Shown here: positions 1 to 6,693 of the stretch, piece by piece
How positions within the stretch are numbered: the first letter of the stretch is position 1
Layout: the number at the start of each line of letters is the position of its first letter
Assembly (NCBI GenBank): GCA_021777365.1
Contig: JAJYDP010000072.1
Span: 1-11,906, forward strand
Source: Chloroflexota bacterium
Lineage (GTDB): Bacteria; Chloroflexota; Limnocylindria; Limnocylindrales; CSP1-4
DNA: 11,906 nucleotides
Reading direction: 5' to 3'
Made by a program: the position numbers and the translations under genes
Notes under the pieces: model-generated
The model's database searches: none
Told to the model about the DNA's origin: nothing
What the model saw: the letters and a program-made list of their open reading frames with translations, nothing else

Positions 1-760
1 CGAGCTGATCCTCGCCGATCGCGAGGATCTCGTCCGGGGTCAGCCCCTCCAGGGCCCGCAGCTCCACGAGGCGCTCGTACCGCTCGCGCCCGAGCGGCCA
101 GTCGCCGGTCCCGTCGGCCAGGCGCCCCCGCAGCCAGCCGGCGTACTCGCCCACGGCCGACGCGGCGCGTTCGGCTGCCGACTCGATGCGCCGGAGGGCC
201 GGGCTGCCCGCTGGCCAGGTGCCGGCCGCCGCCCCCACCACCTCGCCGAAGAGGGCCGGCATCTCCGCCGCGGATTCCAGGTCGATCTCGCCCCAGATCC
301 GCACGGGGTTCGCCGCCAGCCGGGTGCGGTGCTGTGCCAGCGCCTCCGGCACGCCCTCGAGCCGGGAGGCGATCGACTCGAGCCGGTCGGCCAGCGGGGC
401 GAAGTCGCGGGCCAGGATGGAGAAGATCGCGTCTCCGACCTCCTCCATGGCGCAGGAGCGCCGCTCCCAGCTCCGCTCCTCCTCCAGGTCGAAGAGGCTG
501 AGCCGGGAGCCGTGCAGCGCAAGCTCGCGCTCGAACCGCACCTCGTCCGAGAGTCCGCCGGCATCGAGCGCCTGCACGTCCGCCATGAAGCGCCGCTCGT
601 GCGAGATCCGGTCGACGATGGCGTCCCGGCTCCCGTCGCCGATCCGGTGATCCTCGGAGTGGATCCCGACGAACGTCGCGAAGACCGGCATTGCCCGGAC
701 CAGGTACGCAAAGTGGTCATCGACGAGCGCCCAGAAGCGGGCGTCCAGCGGCTGGCTCAT
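1..760 (-). CDS. DUF885 family protein, N-terminal part (runs off left edge)
   Basis: Reading the minus strand from 760 gives 253 residues with no stop, continuing past the window edge. The N-terminus has the pattern I associate with DUF885 proteins: PVFATFVGIHSEDHRIGD at residues 25-42, and LGRERYERLVEL at 223-234 followed by LTPDEILAIGE. DUF885 proteins are usually 550-600 aa, with an HExxPGHH-like segment in the C-terminal half that suggests a zinc hydrolase; that half is not in this window, so activity cannot be judged. No signal peptide is visible, so it is probably cytoplasmic. The start at 760 was chosen because GGAG lies 5 nt upstream and the family N-terminus begins just after it; in-frame ATGs at 775 and 790 are alternatives. 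It lies 53 nt downstream of ltaE on the same strand and is probably co-transcribed. Family call is from memory of the pattern, not a search. Confidence 0.75.
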   Translation of the reverse strand, partial: MSQPLDARFWALVDDHFAYLVRAMPVFATFVGIHSEDHRIGDGSRDAIVDRISHERRFMADVQALDAGGLSDEVRFERELALHGSRLSLFDLEEERSWERRSCAMEEVGDAIFSILARDFAPLADRLESIASRLEGVPEALAQHRTRLAANPVRIWGEIDLESAAEMPALFGEVVGAAAGTWPAGSPALRRIESAAERAASAVGEYAGWLRGRLADGTGDWPLGRERYERLVELRALEGLTPDEILAIGEDQL

Positions 761-813
761 CTCACTCCGTTGCATCTCACCGAGCCGCATGGCCACGCCC
801 GGTTCCTGGCTGC

Positions 814-1938
814 TCAGGTGACCGGGGTGGCCGGCCGGGGTGCCGCGCCGCAACGGGCGAGCGCGGACCGGCAGGCCACGATCACGCGCTCCACGTCTGC
901 CCCGTCCACGCCGTAGTGGGTCACCGCCCGGATCGTGTCGTGCGGGTACTCGACCATCAGGACGCCCTCGGCGCGGAGCGCGTCGAGGAACTGGTCGCGC
1001 AGCTCGCGGGGGGAGAGCGAGGCGGCCTCGCTCGCCGGGTCCGTGGCCGCGACACGAAACACGACGAAGTTGGTGGTCGCCCGCGCGGCATCGAGGTCGG
1101 TGATGCCCGGCATGGAGGCCAGCGCCTCCGCCAGGTGCCGGGCGTTGACGTGGTCCTCGGCGAGCCGCTCGATCATGCCGTTGTTGCCGTCGCGGAGGGC
1201 CACCAGCCCGGCCGCCGCAAGGACCCCGACCTGCCGCATGCCGCCGCCCACGAGCTTGCGTGCGCGCCGGGCCCGGGCGATGAAGCCTCCCGACCCCACG
1301 ACGACCGACCCGATCGGGCAGGCCAGCCCCTTGGACAGGCAGAAGGTGGCCGAATCGGCCGGGGCCAGCAGGTCGGCTGCCGGGACTCCCAGGGCGACCG
1401 CGGCGTTGAAGAGGCGCGCGCCATCCACGTGCAGGGGGACACCGTGGCCATGCGCGATCGCCGCGATCTCGGCGGTGTAGGCGGGGGTCAGGGGCTGGCC
1501 CATGGAGTGGGCGTGGGTGTTCTCGAGGACGATCAGCGCGGTCCGGGGCTCGTGGAGGTCGAGCGGGTTCCGGAATGCCGCGTCGACCAGGGCCGGGTCC
1601 ATGGTCCCGTCCGGCCGCGCCGGGATCCCGCGCGCCGACGCCCCGGCGATCACCGCGTGTCCCGCCTGCTCGTCCATGAGGGTGTGCGACTCGGCCTCGG
1701 CGATGATCTCGCCGCCGCGCGGTACGTGCGCGATCAGCGACACCAGGTTCCCCATCGTGCCGGAGGCGACGAACAGGCCGCCTTCCATGCCCGTGATCTC
1801 GGCCGCGCGCTCTTCCAGGGCGTTGACCGTGGGATCGTCGCCGAAGACGTCGTCGCCGACCTCGGCCTCGGCCATCGCGCGCCGCATCTCCGGCGTGGGG
1901 TGGGTGACGGTGTCGGAACGCAGGTCGATGGGTGGCAT
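814..1938 (-). CDS. ltaE: low-specificity L-threonine aldolase
   Basis: PLP-dependent fold-type I aldolase that cleaves L-threonine or L-allo-threonine to glycine and acetaldehyde in the cytoplasm. With the start at 1938 it is 374 aa, slightly longer than the usual 330-360. The family signatures are all present: [14 protein letters not shown] at the N-terminus, [25 protein letters not shown] for cofactor phosphate binding, [10 protein letters not shown] with the PLP-ring Asp (residue 172), and [13 protein letters not shown] with the Schiff-base Lys (residue 203). An ATG at 1962 in frame would add 8 residues (MCHLILRA), but the TATACT box falls inside that extension, and homologues begin near the DLRSD motif, so 1938 is preferred. 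No Shine-Dalgarno precedes either start. The first gene of a probable two-gene unit with the DUF885 gene. The C-terminal ~12 residues (rich in Ala/Pro) look nonconserved. Confidence 0.93.
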   Translation of the reverse strand: MPPIDLRSDTVTHPTPEMRRAMAEAEVGDDVFGDDPTVNALEERAAEITGMEGGLFVASGTMGNLVSLIAHVPRGGEIIAEAESHTLMDEQAGHAVIAGASARGIPARPDGTMDPALVDAAFRNPLDLHEPRTALIVLENTHAHSMGQPLTPAYTAEIAAIAHGHGVPLHVDGARLFNAAVALGVPAADLLAPADSATFCLSKGLACPIGSVVVGSGGFIARARRARKLVGGGMRQVGVLAAAGLVALRDGNNGMIERLAEDHVNARHLAEALASMPGITDLDAARATTNFVVFRVAATDPASEAASLSPRELRDQFLDALRAEGVLMVEYPHDTIRAVTHYGVDGADVERVIVACRSALARCGAAPRPATPVT

Positions 1939-1945
1939 CGCGCGG

Positions 1946-1951
1946 AGTATA
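1946..1951 (-). promoter_or_regulatory. -10 box of ltaE, leaderless start
   Basis: The minus strand reads TATACT, then 7 nt (CCGCGCG), then the ATG of ltaE at 1938. A -10 hexamer 7 nt before an ATG places the transcription start at or next to the A of the start codon. There is no purine-rich ribosome site between. The region 17 nt upstream has no good -35 match. Leaderless initiation is common in Actinomycetota, Deinococcota and several other high-GC groups; applying it here is inference. Confidence 0.55.
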
Positions 1952-2051
1952 AGGTGGCACATGGCCGGCGCAGGCCCCGGCCCCCGCGTACGGGTCGGGG
2001 CTCGGAAGGGACGACGTGCGCGACGTCTGGACCGCCGACCACGCCGGACGA

Positions 2052-2099
2052 GGTGGTCGCGGTCGGGTCACTGACCCTCGTAGATGGTCGCGACCCACC
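2052..2099. repeat. nested inverted repeat in divergent intergenic region
   Basis: Outer arms GGTGGTCGCG (2052-2061) and CGCGACCCACC (2089-2099) pair over 10 bp with one bulged C. An inner perfect stem GGGTCA/TGACCC (2065-2070 and 2072-2077) sits inside. It lies between the ltaE promoter and the tRNA-Asp promoter, about 40 nt before the tRNA -10 box. No T-run follows on either strand, so it is not a standard terminator. It could be an operator, a structured RNA element or only GC-rich chance pairing. Confidence 0.35.
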
Positions 2100-2140
2100 C
2101 CCGGAGAGGGTACCGATCGTCTGCGCCCGGCTCCCGCACC

Positions 2141-2149
2141 TGCTAGACT
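2141..2149 (+). promoter_or_regulatory. extended -10 promoter of tRNA-Asp
   Basis: TGCTAGACT matches an extended -10 element (TGn followed by TAnnnT). Its end is 14 nt before the tRNA 5' end, so transcription would start about 7-8 nt upstream of the mature tRNA, as expected for a tRNA promoter. No clear -35 hexamer is visible at 17 nt. Confidence 0.5.
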
Positions 2150-2163
2150 CCGGCCCGCCGCAC

Positions 2164-2240
2164 GGACCCGTGGTGTAGCGGCCAAACATGCCAGCCTGTC
2201 ACGCTGGAGATCGCCGGTTCGAATCCGGTCGGGTCCGCCA
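2164..2240 (+). tRNA. tRNA-Asp (GTC)
   Basis: A full cloverleaf can be drawn. The acceptor stem is GGACCCG with CGGGTCC. The D stem is GTGT/ACAT. The anticodon stem is CCAGC/GCTGG with loop CTGTCAC, placing anticodon GTC at 2198-2200. The T arm is GCCGG-TTCGAAT-CCGGT. The discriminator is G, the Asp identity base, and CCA is encoded at 2238-2240. It decodes GAC and GAU. It is transcribed divergently from ltaE. Confidence 0.96.
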
Positions 2241-2375
2241 CGCCTGGTTTCCCACATCGCCGTGCCGTATCCAGTAACCCACCAGATCCGGCAATGGGTC
2301 GGAGACCGCGGCCTCTCCAGGCTGGGTGAAGACGCGCCCTCAGGCGGATAGATCCGCCATCAGACCGACGACTGC

Positions 2376-2418
2376 CCAAGCCCCGGCTCCGGAAGGCGCC
2401 GGGGCTTGGTTCTTCTTC
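2376..2418 (+). terminator. strong hairpin terminator after tRNA-Asp
   Basis: Perfect 12-bp inverted repeat CCAAGCCCCGGC (2376-2387) and GCCGGGGCTTGG (2398-2409) with a 10-nt loop, followed on plus by TTCTTCTT (2411-2418 region). The T-rich tail is on the plus strand only, so it best serves the tRNA transcript, which would carry a ~136-nt trailer. It also lies about 40 nt after the stop of the minus-strand gene ending at 2450 and may stop both directions. Confidence 0.8.
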
Positions 2419-2449
2419 GGGGGATATTGGCCACCCATCGCCTCAGGAA

Positions 2450-2923
2450 TCAATGTGTGGGGGTCCGACCGTCGATGTACGAGTCCACCTCGGTCAGCCG
2501 CAGCCCGGAGGTCCCTGCATCGACGACCGTCGTGATGCGCTGAGGATCCTGCGGGGTCCCCGAGCCTGACACGGTCTGGCTGGCCGGGGTGAAAGCCGTG
2601 CGCGGGCTCGCACTGCCGCCGGCCGGGATCGACGCCGGCCCGTAGAGGACGCCGTTCACGGCGATCAGCGTCCCGCATGCCGTATCGCCGTAGAACTCAC
2701 CGTATGTGTCGCCGTCGTAGTTCACCGCGCAGCTGAGATCGGGGCTGATGGTGATGGTCATCGGCTGGCCGCCGATCGACATGCCGGCGAGCACAGTGCT
2801 GGCCGCCGGCGCAGCTCCTCCCTTCGGCGCGTCCTTCGCCGCGACGGGCGCCGCGGGCACAAGCGGCCAGACGAGGATCACGGCGATCGCTGCTGCGAGC
2901 CAGGTCAGACGAGTCCGAGGCAT
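2450..2923 (-). CDS. exported protein of unknown function, possibly C-terminally truncated
   Basis: 157 aa. A Sec-type signal peptide is clear: basic MPRTR, a hydrophobic stretch to about residue 27, and a likely cut near PVAA-KD (29/30). The mature part is a short low-complexity Ala/Gly/Pro linker (30-45) and a compact domain with two cysteines (C65, C83), which could form a disulfide outside the membrane. The last third, GSGTPQDPQRITTVVDAG followed by GLRLTEVDSYIDG, reminds me of a beta-sandwich repeat in larger secreted proteins where the chain continues after the final segment; here it stops six residues later, so a C-terminal loss is possible. The start is supported by GGAGGG 6 nt upstream of ATG. 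It lies 39 nt after the neighbouring membrane-anchored gene and forms an operon with it. I do not recognise a family. Confidence 0.75.
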   Translation of the reverse strand: MPRTRLTWLAAAIAVILVWPLVPAAPVAAKDAPKGGAAPAASTVLAGMSIGGQPMTITISPDLSCAVNYDGDTYGEFYGDTACGTLIAVNGVLYGPASIPAGGSASPRTAFTPASQTVSGSGTPQDPQRITTVVDAGTSGLRLTEVDSYIDGRTPTH

Positions 2924-2962
2924 AGAGATCCCTCCCTCTCCGTGTCCGCGTCGCGCTCGGAT

Positions 2963-3490
2963 TCAGCGGAACGCGGTCACAAGACCCTCCGAGTTCAAGC
3001 AGAACGTCGGGCCGATGCCGCCGTATCGCGCGCCGGGTCCCGCGGTGTGCAAGGGTCCGGGGTCGAAGTCGGGCGCCTTGCGCAGGCGCAGCCCGACGTC
3101 GGTCTGGATCCAGTCGCCCTGGTCGGTGCCGCGTGACGCGACCACGTAGCAGCCGGACGGCAGCTCGCTGCTGATGCGCGTCCCCGGGTACGCTCGAGCG
3201 ACCCAGCGCCCGTTCGGCCTGGTGCCTGAGAGCAGGAGATCGCCCACTCCCGGACCGATGCCCCCGTTGATGACCGTGCGGCCATCAAGCATGTTGGCCG
3301 TGACAGTCTTGCCGTTGGCCAGGTGGAACTCGGTAAGGTTCCCTTCCACAATCTGGCCTGAGACGACGACCCCCGCGACATCGGGCGTGTACGGCCCCGG
3401 GCCGCGCTGCAGGAGGATCGTCCCCAGGACGAGGAGCAGCAGCACGGCGCAGGCGGCGAGGAACGTCCTGTGCGTCCGGACCCAGGCCAT
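2963..3490 (-). CDS. membrane-anchored or secreted protein of unknown function
   Basis: 175 aa. Residues 8-27 form one hydrophobic segment after a basic MAWVRTHR start, so the protein is either anchored by its N-terminus with the rest outside or secreted after cleavage; no lipobox is seen. The outside part (about 30-175) is rich in Gly and Val with alternating beta-like stretches, and has two cysteines (C114 in SGCYVV, C164 in PTFCLN) that could pair. The sequence around GVGDLLLSGTRPNGRWVARAYP looks like a small beta-barrel, but I do not recognise a family. Start supported by GGAGGGAGG 4-9 nt before ATG. First gene of a two-gene operon with the exported 157-aa protein; the pair are both extracytoplasmic and may work together. 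Confidence 0.75.
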   Translation of the reverse strand: MAWVRTHRTFLAACAVLLLLVLGTILLQRGPGPYTPDVAGVVVSGQIVEGNLTEFHLANGKTVTANMLDGRTVINGGIGPGVGDLLLSGTRPNGRWVARAYPGTRISSELPSGCYVVASRGTDQGDWIQTDVGLRLRKAPDFDPGPLHTAGPGARYGGIGPTFCLNSEGLVTAFR

Positions 3491-3576
3491 GCGCCTCCCT
3501 CCGCTCCTGGCCCGTCGACGGCGGGACGAAGCCGTCTACCCACCTGTCGCTCTTGGGCCGGCGGGGTCGCGTCCCC

Positions 3577-3894
3577 ACACTTGGTGTAACAGCGCAGGCG
3601 GCCGACAGGAGAGCGACCACCGCGTCATCCTCGCGTCGTTGGAGTAGCAACCGACGACACGAAAGGACACCACGATGGTCACCGACAGGATGGGCGTGCT
3701 CGAGCTGCTGCGCAAGGCCGGCGCCGACGGTGACGTCGACTTCCTGCGCGAGGGGGTGCGCGTCCTCGCCCGGGCGGTGATGGAGGCCGAGGTCACCGAG
3801 CTCACCGGGTGCCCCACGGGGAACGCGACCCGGAGCGCCGGCTCACGCGCCGCAACGGCTACCGCGAGCGACGCTGGGACACCCGCGTCGGGAC
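3577..3894 (+). mobile_element. remnant of an IS256 (Mutator) family insertion sequence, left end
   Basis: The transposase gene begins at 3675 and the matching sequence stops near 3894. The stretch before it (3577-3674) is noncoding with ACACTTGGTGTAAC at 3577-3590, which I take as a possible left terminal repeat; no inverted copy is seen elsewhere in the window, so the right end is gone. The left boundary is a guess; the coding part is well supported. The element lies between the unknown secreted-protein operon and the glycosyltransferase operon. Confidence 0.45.
3675..3894 (+). pseudogene. IS256/Mutator family transposase, N-terminal fragment with frameshift
   Basis: From ATG 3675 (AAAGGA about 9 nt upstream) the chain reads MVTDRMGVLELLRKAGADGD and later VMEAEVTELTGCPTG, the usual N-terminus of Mutator-type transposases. 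The reading frame then changes: the next family-like segment, GERDPERR and RRNGYRERRWDTRVGT, is in the next frame, from about 3815 on. One missing G in the run at 3818-3821 (ACGGGG, expected ACGGGGG) would restore CPTGERDPERR. After WDTRVGT (about 3894) similarity to the family stops, where IPKLR-type sequence should follow. About 73 of the ~400 residues remain, and the DDE catalytic core is absent, so it cannot transpose. The frameshift may be real decay or a sequencing error; the truncation is independent of it. Confidence 0.85.
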
Positions 3895-3921
3895 GGGCGG
3901 CCGAGGGACCGCCCCAGTCCC
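3890..3921 (-). terminator. hairpin downstream of the glycosyltransferase operon
   Basis: GGGAC-GGGCGG (3890-3900) pairs with CCGCCC-ca-GTCCC (3909-3921), an 11-bp stem with a 2-nt bulge and 8-nt loop. It is 71 nt past the stop of the minus-strand glycosyltransferase. There is no T-run, so this is a GC-rich hairpin that may only help termination. It also coincides with the point where the IS fragment ends. Confidence 0.4.
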
Positions 3922-3991
3922 CGAGGATCGGGATCCGGCCTGGCGCCGTGGCGATCGCCGTCGATCGCGTGCATGTGTTCGCCGTTCCGGG

Positions 3992-5998
3992 CTACGAGGC
4001 CGCGCCGGCGCAGTCGTAGAGGGAGCTCGATCCCGAACCGCTGTAGTCGACCGCCGTGCAGGTGCCGGTCACCCAGCTGCTCACGGAGGAGGCCGCGCCG
4101 CCCGATCCGCCGGGGCCTCCGAAGCCGCCGCCCCCACCGCCGCCGGCGAGCACGTAACGGAGCTTCCCGGCGGCGACGTACTGCTGCAGCTGCGCCAGCG
4201 TGGGCGCCGGGTCCGATCCGGTGAACCCGCCCATCGCCATGACCGGCAGGCCGCTGGAGAGCTCGATCGTCGCGGCGTTCTGCGCGGAGGTGACGGCCAC
4301 GATCCACGTCGCGCTGCCCTGGTGCGCGACCAGGTAGCTCACCAGCGCCGAATCCGCGGATCCCGAGCCCGCTCCCGTTGCGCCGCCGAAGCCGTCCGAG
4401 GCCTGGGACGGCGCGGCGGGCAGCGTCCTCGCCGGTGGCGTTCCGCCCGCGAGTGCATTCGGCGCCGTGCCAGCGCCGCTGCCTGCAAACCCCCCGGCGA
4501 AGCCGCCCGGCTCGCCACCCGCGCCTCCGACACCGGAGACGGCCGAGGCAGGGCCGGGGTGCGGGTCGGAGCCGGTGATCGAGGTCTGCACGGTGGCCAG
4601 CGAGTAGGCCGCCGGCGCCACGCGTCCCAGCGTCGTCCGCAGCTGTGGCGTCGACGCCACCAGGAGCACCGCCGAGGCCACGGCGGCCAGGGCCACGGCC
4701 GCCGGGCCGAGTGCGGGCACGAAGTCGGGCGTTCGCTCGAGCAGCACCATGCCCCACAGGGCGGTGCCGATGAACGCCGCACCCAGGGCGATCGCCCCCA
4801 GCGGTGTGCGGGACCGCAGCGCCCAGACGTCGGACAGGCCGGCCCCCACCAGCACCGCGATGCCCGGTGCCAGTGCGACCGCGTAGTAGGAGTGGATGAC
4901 GCCCGACATGAAGCTGAACACGAGCGCCTGGGTCAGCAGCGTGCTGCCCCACAGGAGGTAGCCCGCCAGTCCGCGATCTGTCCTGCCGGCGCGCCTGCGC
5001 AGCCAGAGACCGACGGCCAGGCTGGCGAGTGCCAGCGGGATCAGCCAGGCGATCTGCCCGAAGAACTCGCTGTTGAAGAGCCGGAACAGGCCGGCGGTCC
5101 CGCCGAATCCGCCGCCGCCGCCACCACCGGGCCCGCTGCCGCCGAAGATCCGGCCAAGCCCGTCGTAGCCGAAGATCAGGTCGAGCGGGGATCCGGTCGT
5201 GCTGCCGCCGATGAACGGCCGGCTGCCGAGCGGGATGAGCTGGACGATCGCGACCCACCACCCGCTCGCGACGACCACCGTGGCCGCCGCGACGAACAGG
5301 CCGGCGATCCGGCGGCGCAGCGTGGTCCTGGCCGAGATGAGATACACGAGCGCGAACCCGGGGAGCACCAGGTACGCCTCGAGGTACTTGGTCAGGAACG
5401 CGAACCCGACCAGTGCGGCCGCGAGCGCGGTCCAGCGCAGGCTGCCGTGGTCGAGCGCGCGGACCAGCGCCCAGGCGCCCGCCACGAGCAGCAGGGTCAG
5501 GAGCGCGTCGGGGTTGTTGAACCGGAAGATCAGGACCGCGGCTGGGGTGAGCGCCATGACCAGGCCCGCGATGACCGCCGCGGCCGGCCCGAACGAGCGC
5601 CGCACGATCACGAACAGCAGCGCCACCGTCAGCACGCCAGCGAGCGCCTCTGGCAGCAGGATGCTCCACGAGCTCATGCCGAAGATCCGCACCGACAGGC
5701 CCATCAGCATGGTCGAGAGCGGGGGCTTGTCGACGGTGATGAAGTTGCCCGCGTCGAGCGACCCGAAGAACCACGCCGACCAGCTCTTCGACGCCGCGAG
5801 CACGGCGGCCGAGTAGTACGTGTTGGCGTAGCCGTTCGCGGCGAGGTTCCACAGGTAGAGCACCGCGGAGAGGGCGGTCACCCCCAGGAACGACGGCAGG
5901 ATCCAAGCGGGCTCGTCGGCGCGGGAGCGGACGAGGTCGCGGAGACGGAAGCCAGGTCGGGCACGCGCGGCCGGTGGCTCCCGGGTGATCGCGGTCAT
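3992..5998 (-). CDS. glycosyltransferase family 39 (PMT/ArnT-like, YkcB type)
   Basis: 668-aa multi-pass membrane protein expected to move a sugar from a polyprenyl-phosphate donor to an outside acceptor. Residues 33-50 are the first membrane helix; the first outer loop carries LDAGNFITVDKPPLS (81-95), whose acidic residues (D82, D90) fit the catalytic loop of PMT/ArnT enzymes. NNPDALLTLL (161-170) is a second conserved stretch. About 11 membrane helices run to about residue 450. Glycine-rich loops lie at 284-300, 485-520 and 619-634. The C-terminal extracytoplasmic domain (about 547-620; SALVSYLVAHQGSATWIVA, GLPVMAMGGFTGSDP) matches the YkcA/B-type C-terminal domain; C647 and C663 may pair. 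Start: AAAGGA about 8 nt upstream and a 4-nt ATGA overlap with gtrA, implying translational coupling. The exact sugar and acceptor are not predictable. Confidence 0.92.
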   Translation of the reverse strand: MTAITREPPAARARPGFRLRDLVRSRADEPAWILPSFLGVTALSAVLYLWNLAANGYANTYYSAAVLAASKSWSAWFFGSLDAGNFITVDKPPLSTMLMGLSVRIFGMSSWSILLPEALAGVLTVALLFVIVRRSFGPAAAVIAGLVMALTPAAVLIFRFNNPDALLTLLLVAGAWALVRALDHGSLRWTALAAALVGFAFLTKYLEAYLVLPGFALVYLISARTTLRRRIAGLFVAAATVVVASGWWVAIVQLIPLGSRPFIGGSTTGSPLDLIFGYDGLGRIFGGSGPGGGGGGGFGGTAGLFRLFNSEFFGQIAWLIPLALASLAVGLWLRRRAGRTDRGLAGYLLWGSTLLTQALVFSFMSGVIHSYYAVALAPGIAVLVGAGLSDVWALRSRTPLGAIALGAAFIGTALWGMVLLERTPDFVPALGPAAVALAAVASAVLLVASTPQLRTTLGRVAPAAYSLATVQTSITGSDPHPGPASAVSGVGGAGGEPGGFAGGFAGSGAGTAPNALAGGTPPARTLPAAPSQASDGFGGATGAGSGSADSALVSYLVAHQGSATWIVAVTSAQNAATIELSSGLPVMAMGGFTGSDPAPTLAQLQQYVAAGKLRYVLAGGGGGGGFGGPGGSGGAASSVSSWVTGTCTAVDYSGSGSSSLYDCAGAAS

Positions 5999-6555
5999 CG
6001 AGGTGTCCTTTCGAGGGGCGTGCGCCCTGCGACGCGAACAGGCGCGGGACGCCGCGGGCGAGTCGTGTCGAGGGCGAGCCGGAGGAGCAGGAAACGGACC
6101 ACGGTCGCGAGCGCGTTCGCGGCCACGAGGACCGCGAGCTCGACCGTCCGGCCAGCGCCCGGTGCGACGCGGTCGAGCGCCGCGAGCGAGGCCGAGGTGA
6201 TGGCGAGGGCCACGCCGAGGGCGAGCAGGCCGGCCGCGTGGTCGCGCGCCAGGCCGTCACGGCCCTGCAGGTCGAACGTCAGCCGGCGGTTGGCGGCCGT
6301 GTTGCCGATGGCCGTGAGGGCCAGCGCCAGCGCGTTGGCGACCGCGGCGGGCGAGACGGTGCGGAGGATCGCGAAGAGGACGACGTAGGCGAGGGTACTC
6401 GCGACGCCGATGGCGGCGAAGGTCCCGGCCTGCCGGACCGTCCGACGGTGGGCCGCCGGCACGCGGGCGAGGCGAATTCGGGTCGCGAGCGTGTCGGTCG
6501 CGAGCGTGTCGGTCGCGGGCCTGTCGATCGCCGCCCGCCACGCTTCTGCTGCCAT
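5995..6555 (-). CDS. GtrA-like membrane protein
   Basis: 186 aa with four predicted helices (about 44-66, 70-86, 107-127, 137-160). The GtrA signature NTAANRRLTF (85-94, between helices 2 and 3) is clear. GtrA proteins are thought to help flip or present polyprenyl-phosphate sugars; the direct neighbour, a family 39 glycosyltransferase overlapping by 4 nt, fits a donor-supply role. The first 43 residues are a hydrophilic tail containing three near-copies of a 5-residue unit (ATDTL) made by a DNA tandem repeat. The tail has no Shine-Dalgarno before ATG 6555; a weak TAACCT box at 6589-6594 (minus) could be its -10. The true start could be further in, but no better-supported start codon was found. 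Confidence 0.85.
   Translation of the reverse strand: MAAEAWRAAIDRPATDTLATDTLATRIRLARVPAAHRRTVRQAGTFAAIGVASTLAYVVLFAILRTVSPAAVANALALALTAIGNTAANRRLTFDLQGRDGLARDHAAGLLALGVALAITSASLAALDRVAPGAGRTVELAVLVAANALATVVRFLLLRLALDTTRPRRPAPVRVAGRTPLERTPR
6481..6525. repeat. three-copy 15-bp tandem repeat inside gtrA 5' end
   Basis: GGTCGCGAGCGTGTC occurs at 6481-6495 and 6496-6510 exactly, and with two changes at 6511-6525. In the minus-strand gene it encodes repeated ATDTL in the N-terminal tail. The unit is a multiple of 3, so copy-number change keeps the frame. Confidence 0.85.
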
Positions 6556-6693
6556 GGCGGGCAGTGTCGCCGACCAACCCTTGCGATCAGGTTACGGGTG
6601 GCCCGGCTCTCTGCCCGGATGGGTCGGCCCTGTGCCCGTTTGACCCGGCTCCCGGCGCTTGTCATCCGTCCGATGATTCAGGTGGAGAGAGAC

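Noticed and set aside
40..720. A 226-residue minus-strand frame at the left edge
   Set aside because: Composition Arg/Ser/Gly only. A different minus frame from 760 gives a DUF885-like sequence.
691..2178. A 495-residue open frame on plus over the threonine aldolase region
   Set aside because: No motif; the minus strand has all aldolase motifs in one frame. Shadow of high GC.
2343..2358. GGCGGAT/ATCCGCC inverted repeat after tRNA-Asp
   Set aside because: Only 2 nt between arms and 7 bp long; too short to separate from chance beside the much stronger hairpin at 2376.
3659..3677. Same CGAAAGGACACC leader before both the IS transposase ATG and the glycosyltransferase ATG (5998)
   Set aside because: Both are ordinary Shine-Dalgarno leaders; 12 nt of shared sequence is not enough to claim common origin.
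3809..6388. An 859-residue open frame on plus covering the glycosyltransferase region
   Set aside because: Rich in Arg, Pro, Gly and Ala with no domain or hydrophobic pattern. The minus-strand frame gives a clear membrane glycosyltransferase. This is a GC-rich shadow.
6612..6680. TTTGACC before the Gmad2-like gene as a -35 box
   Set aside because: No TAnnnT box at a suitable distance downstream.
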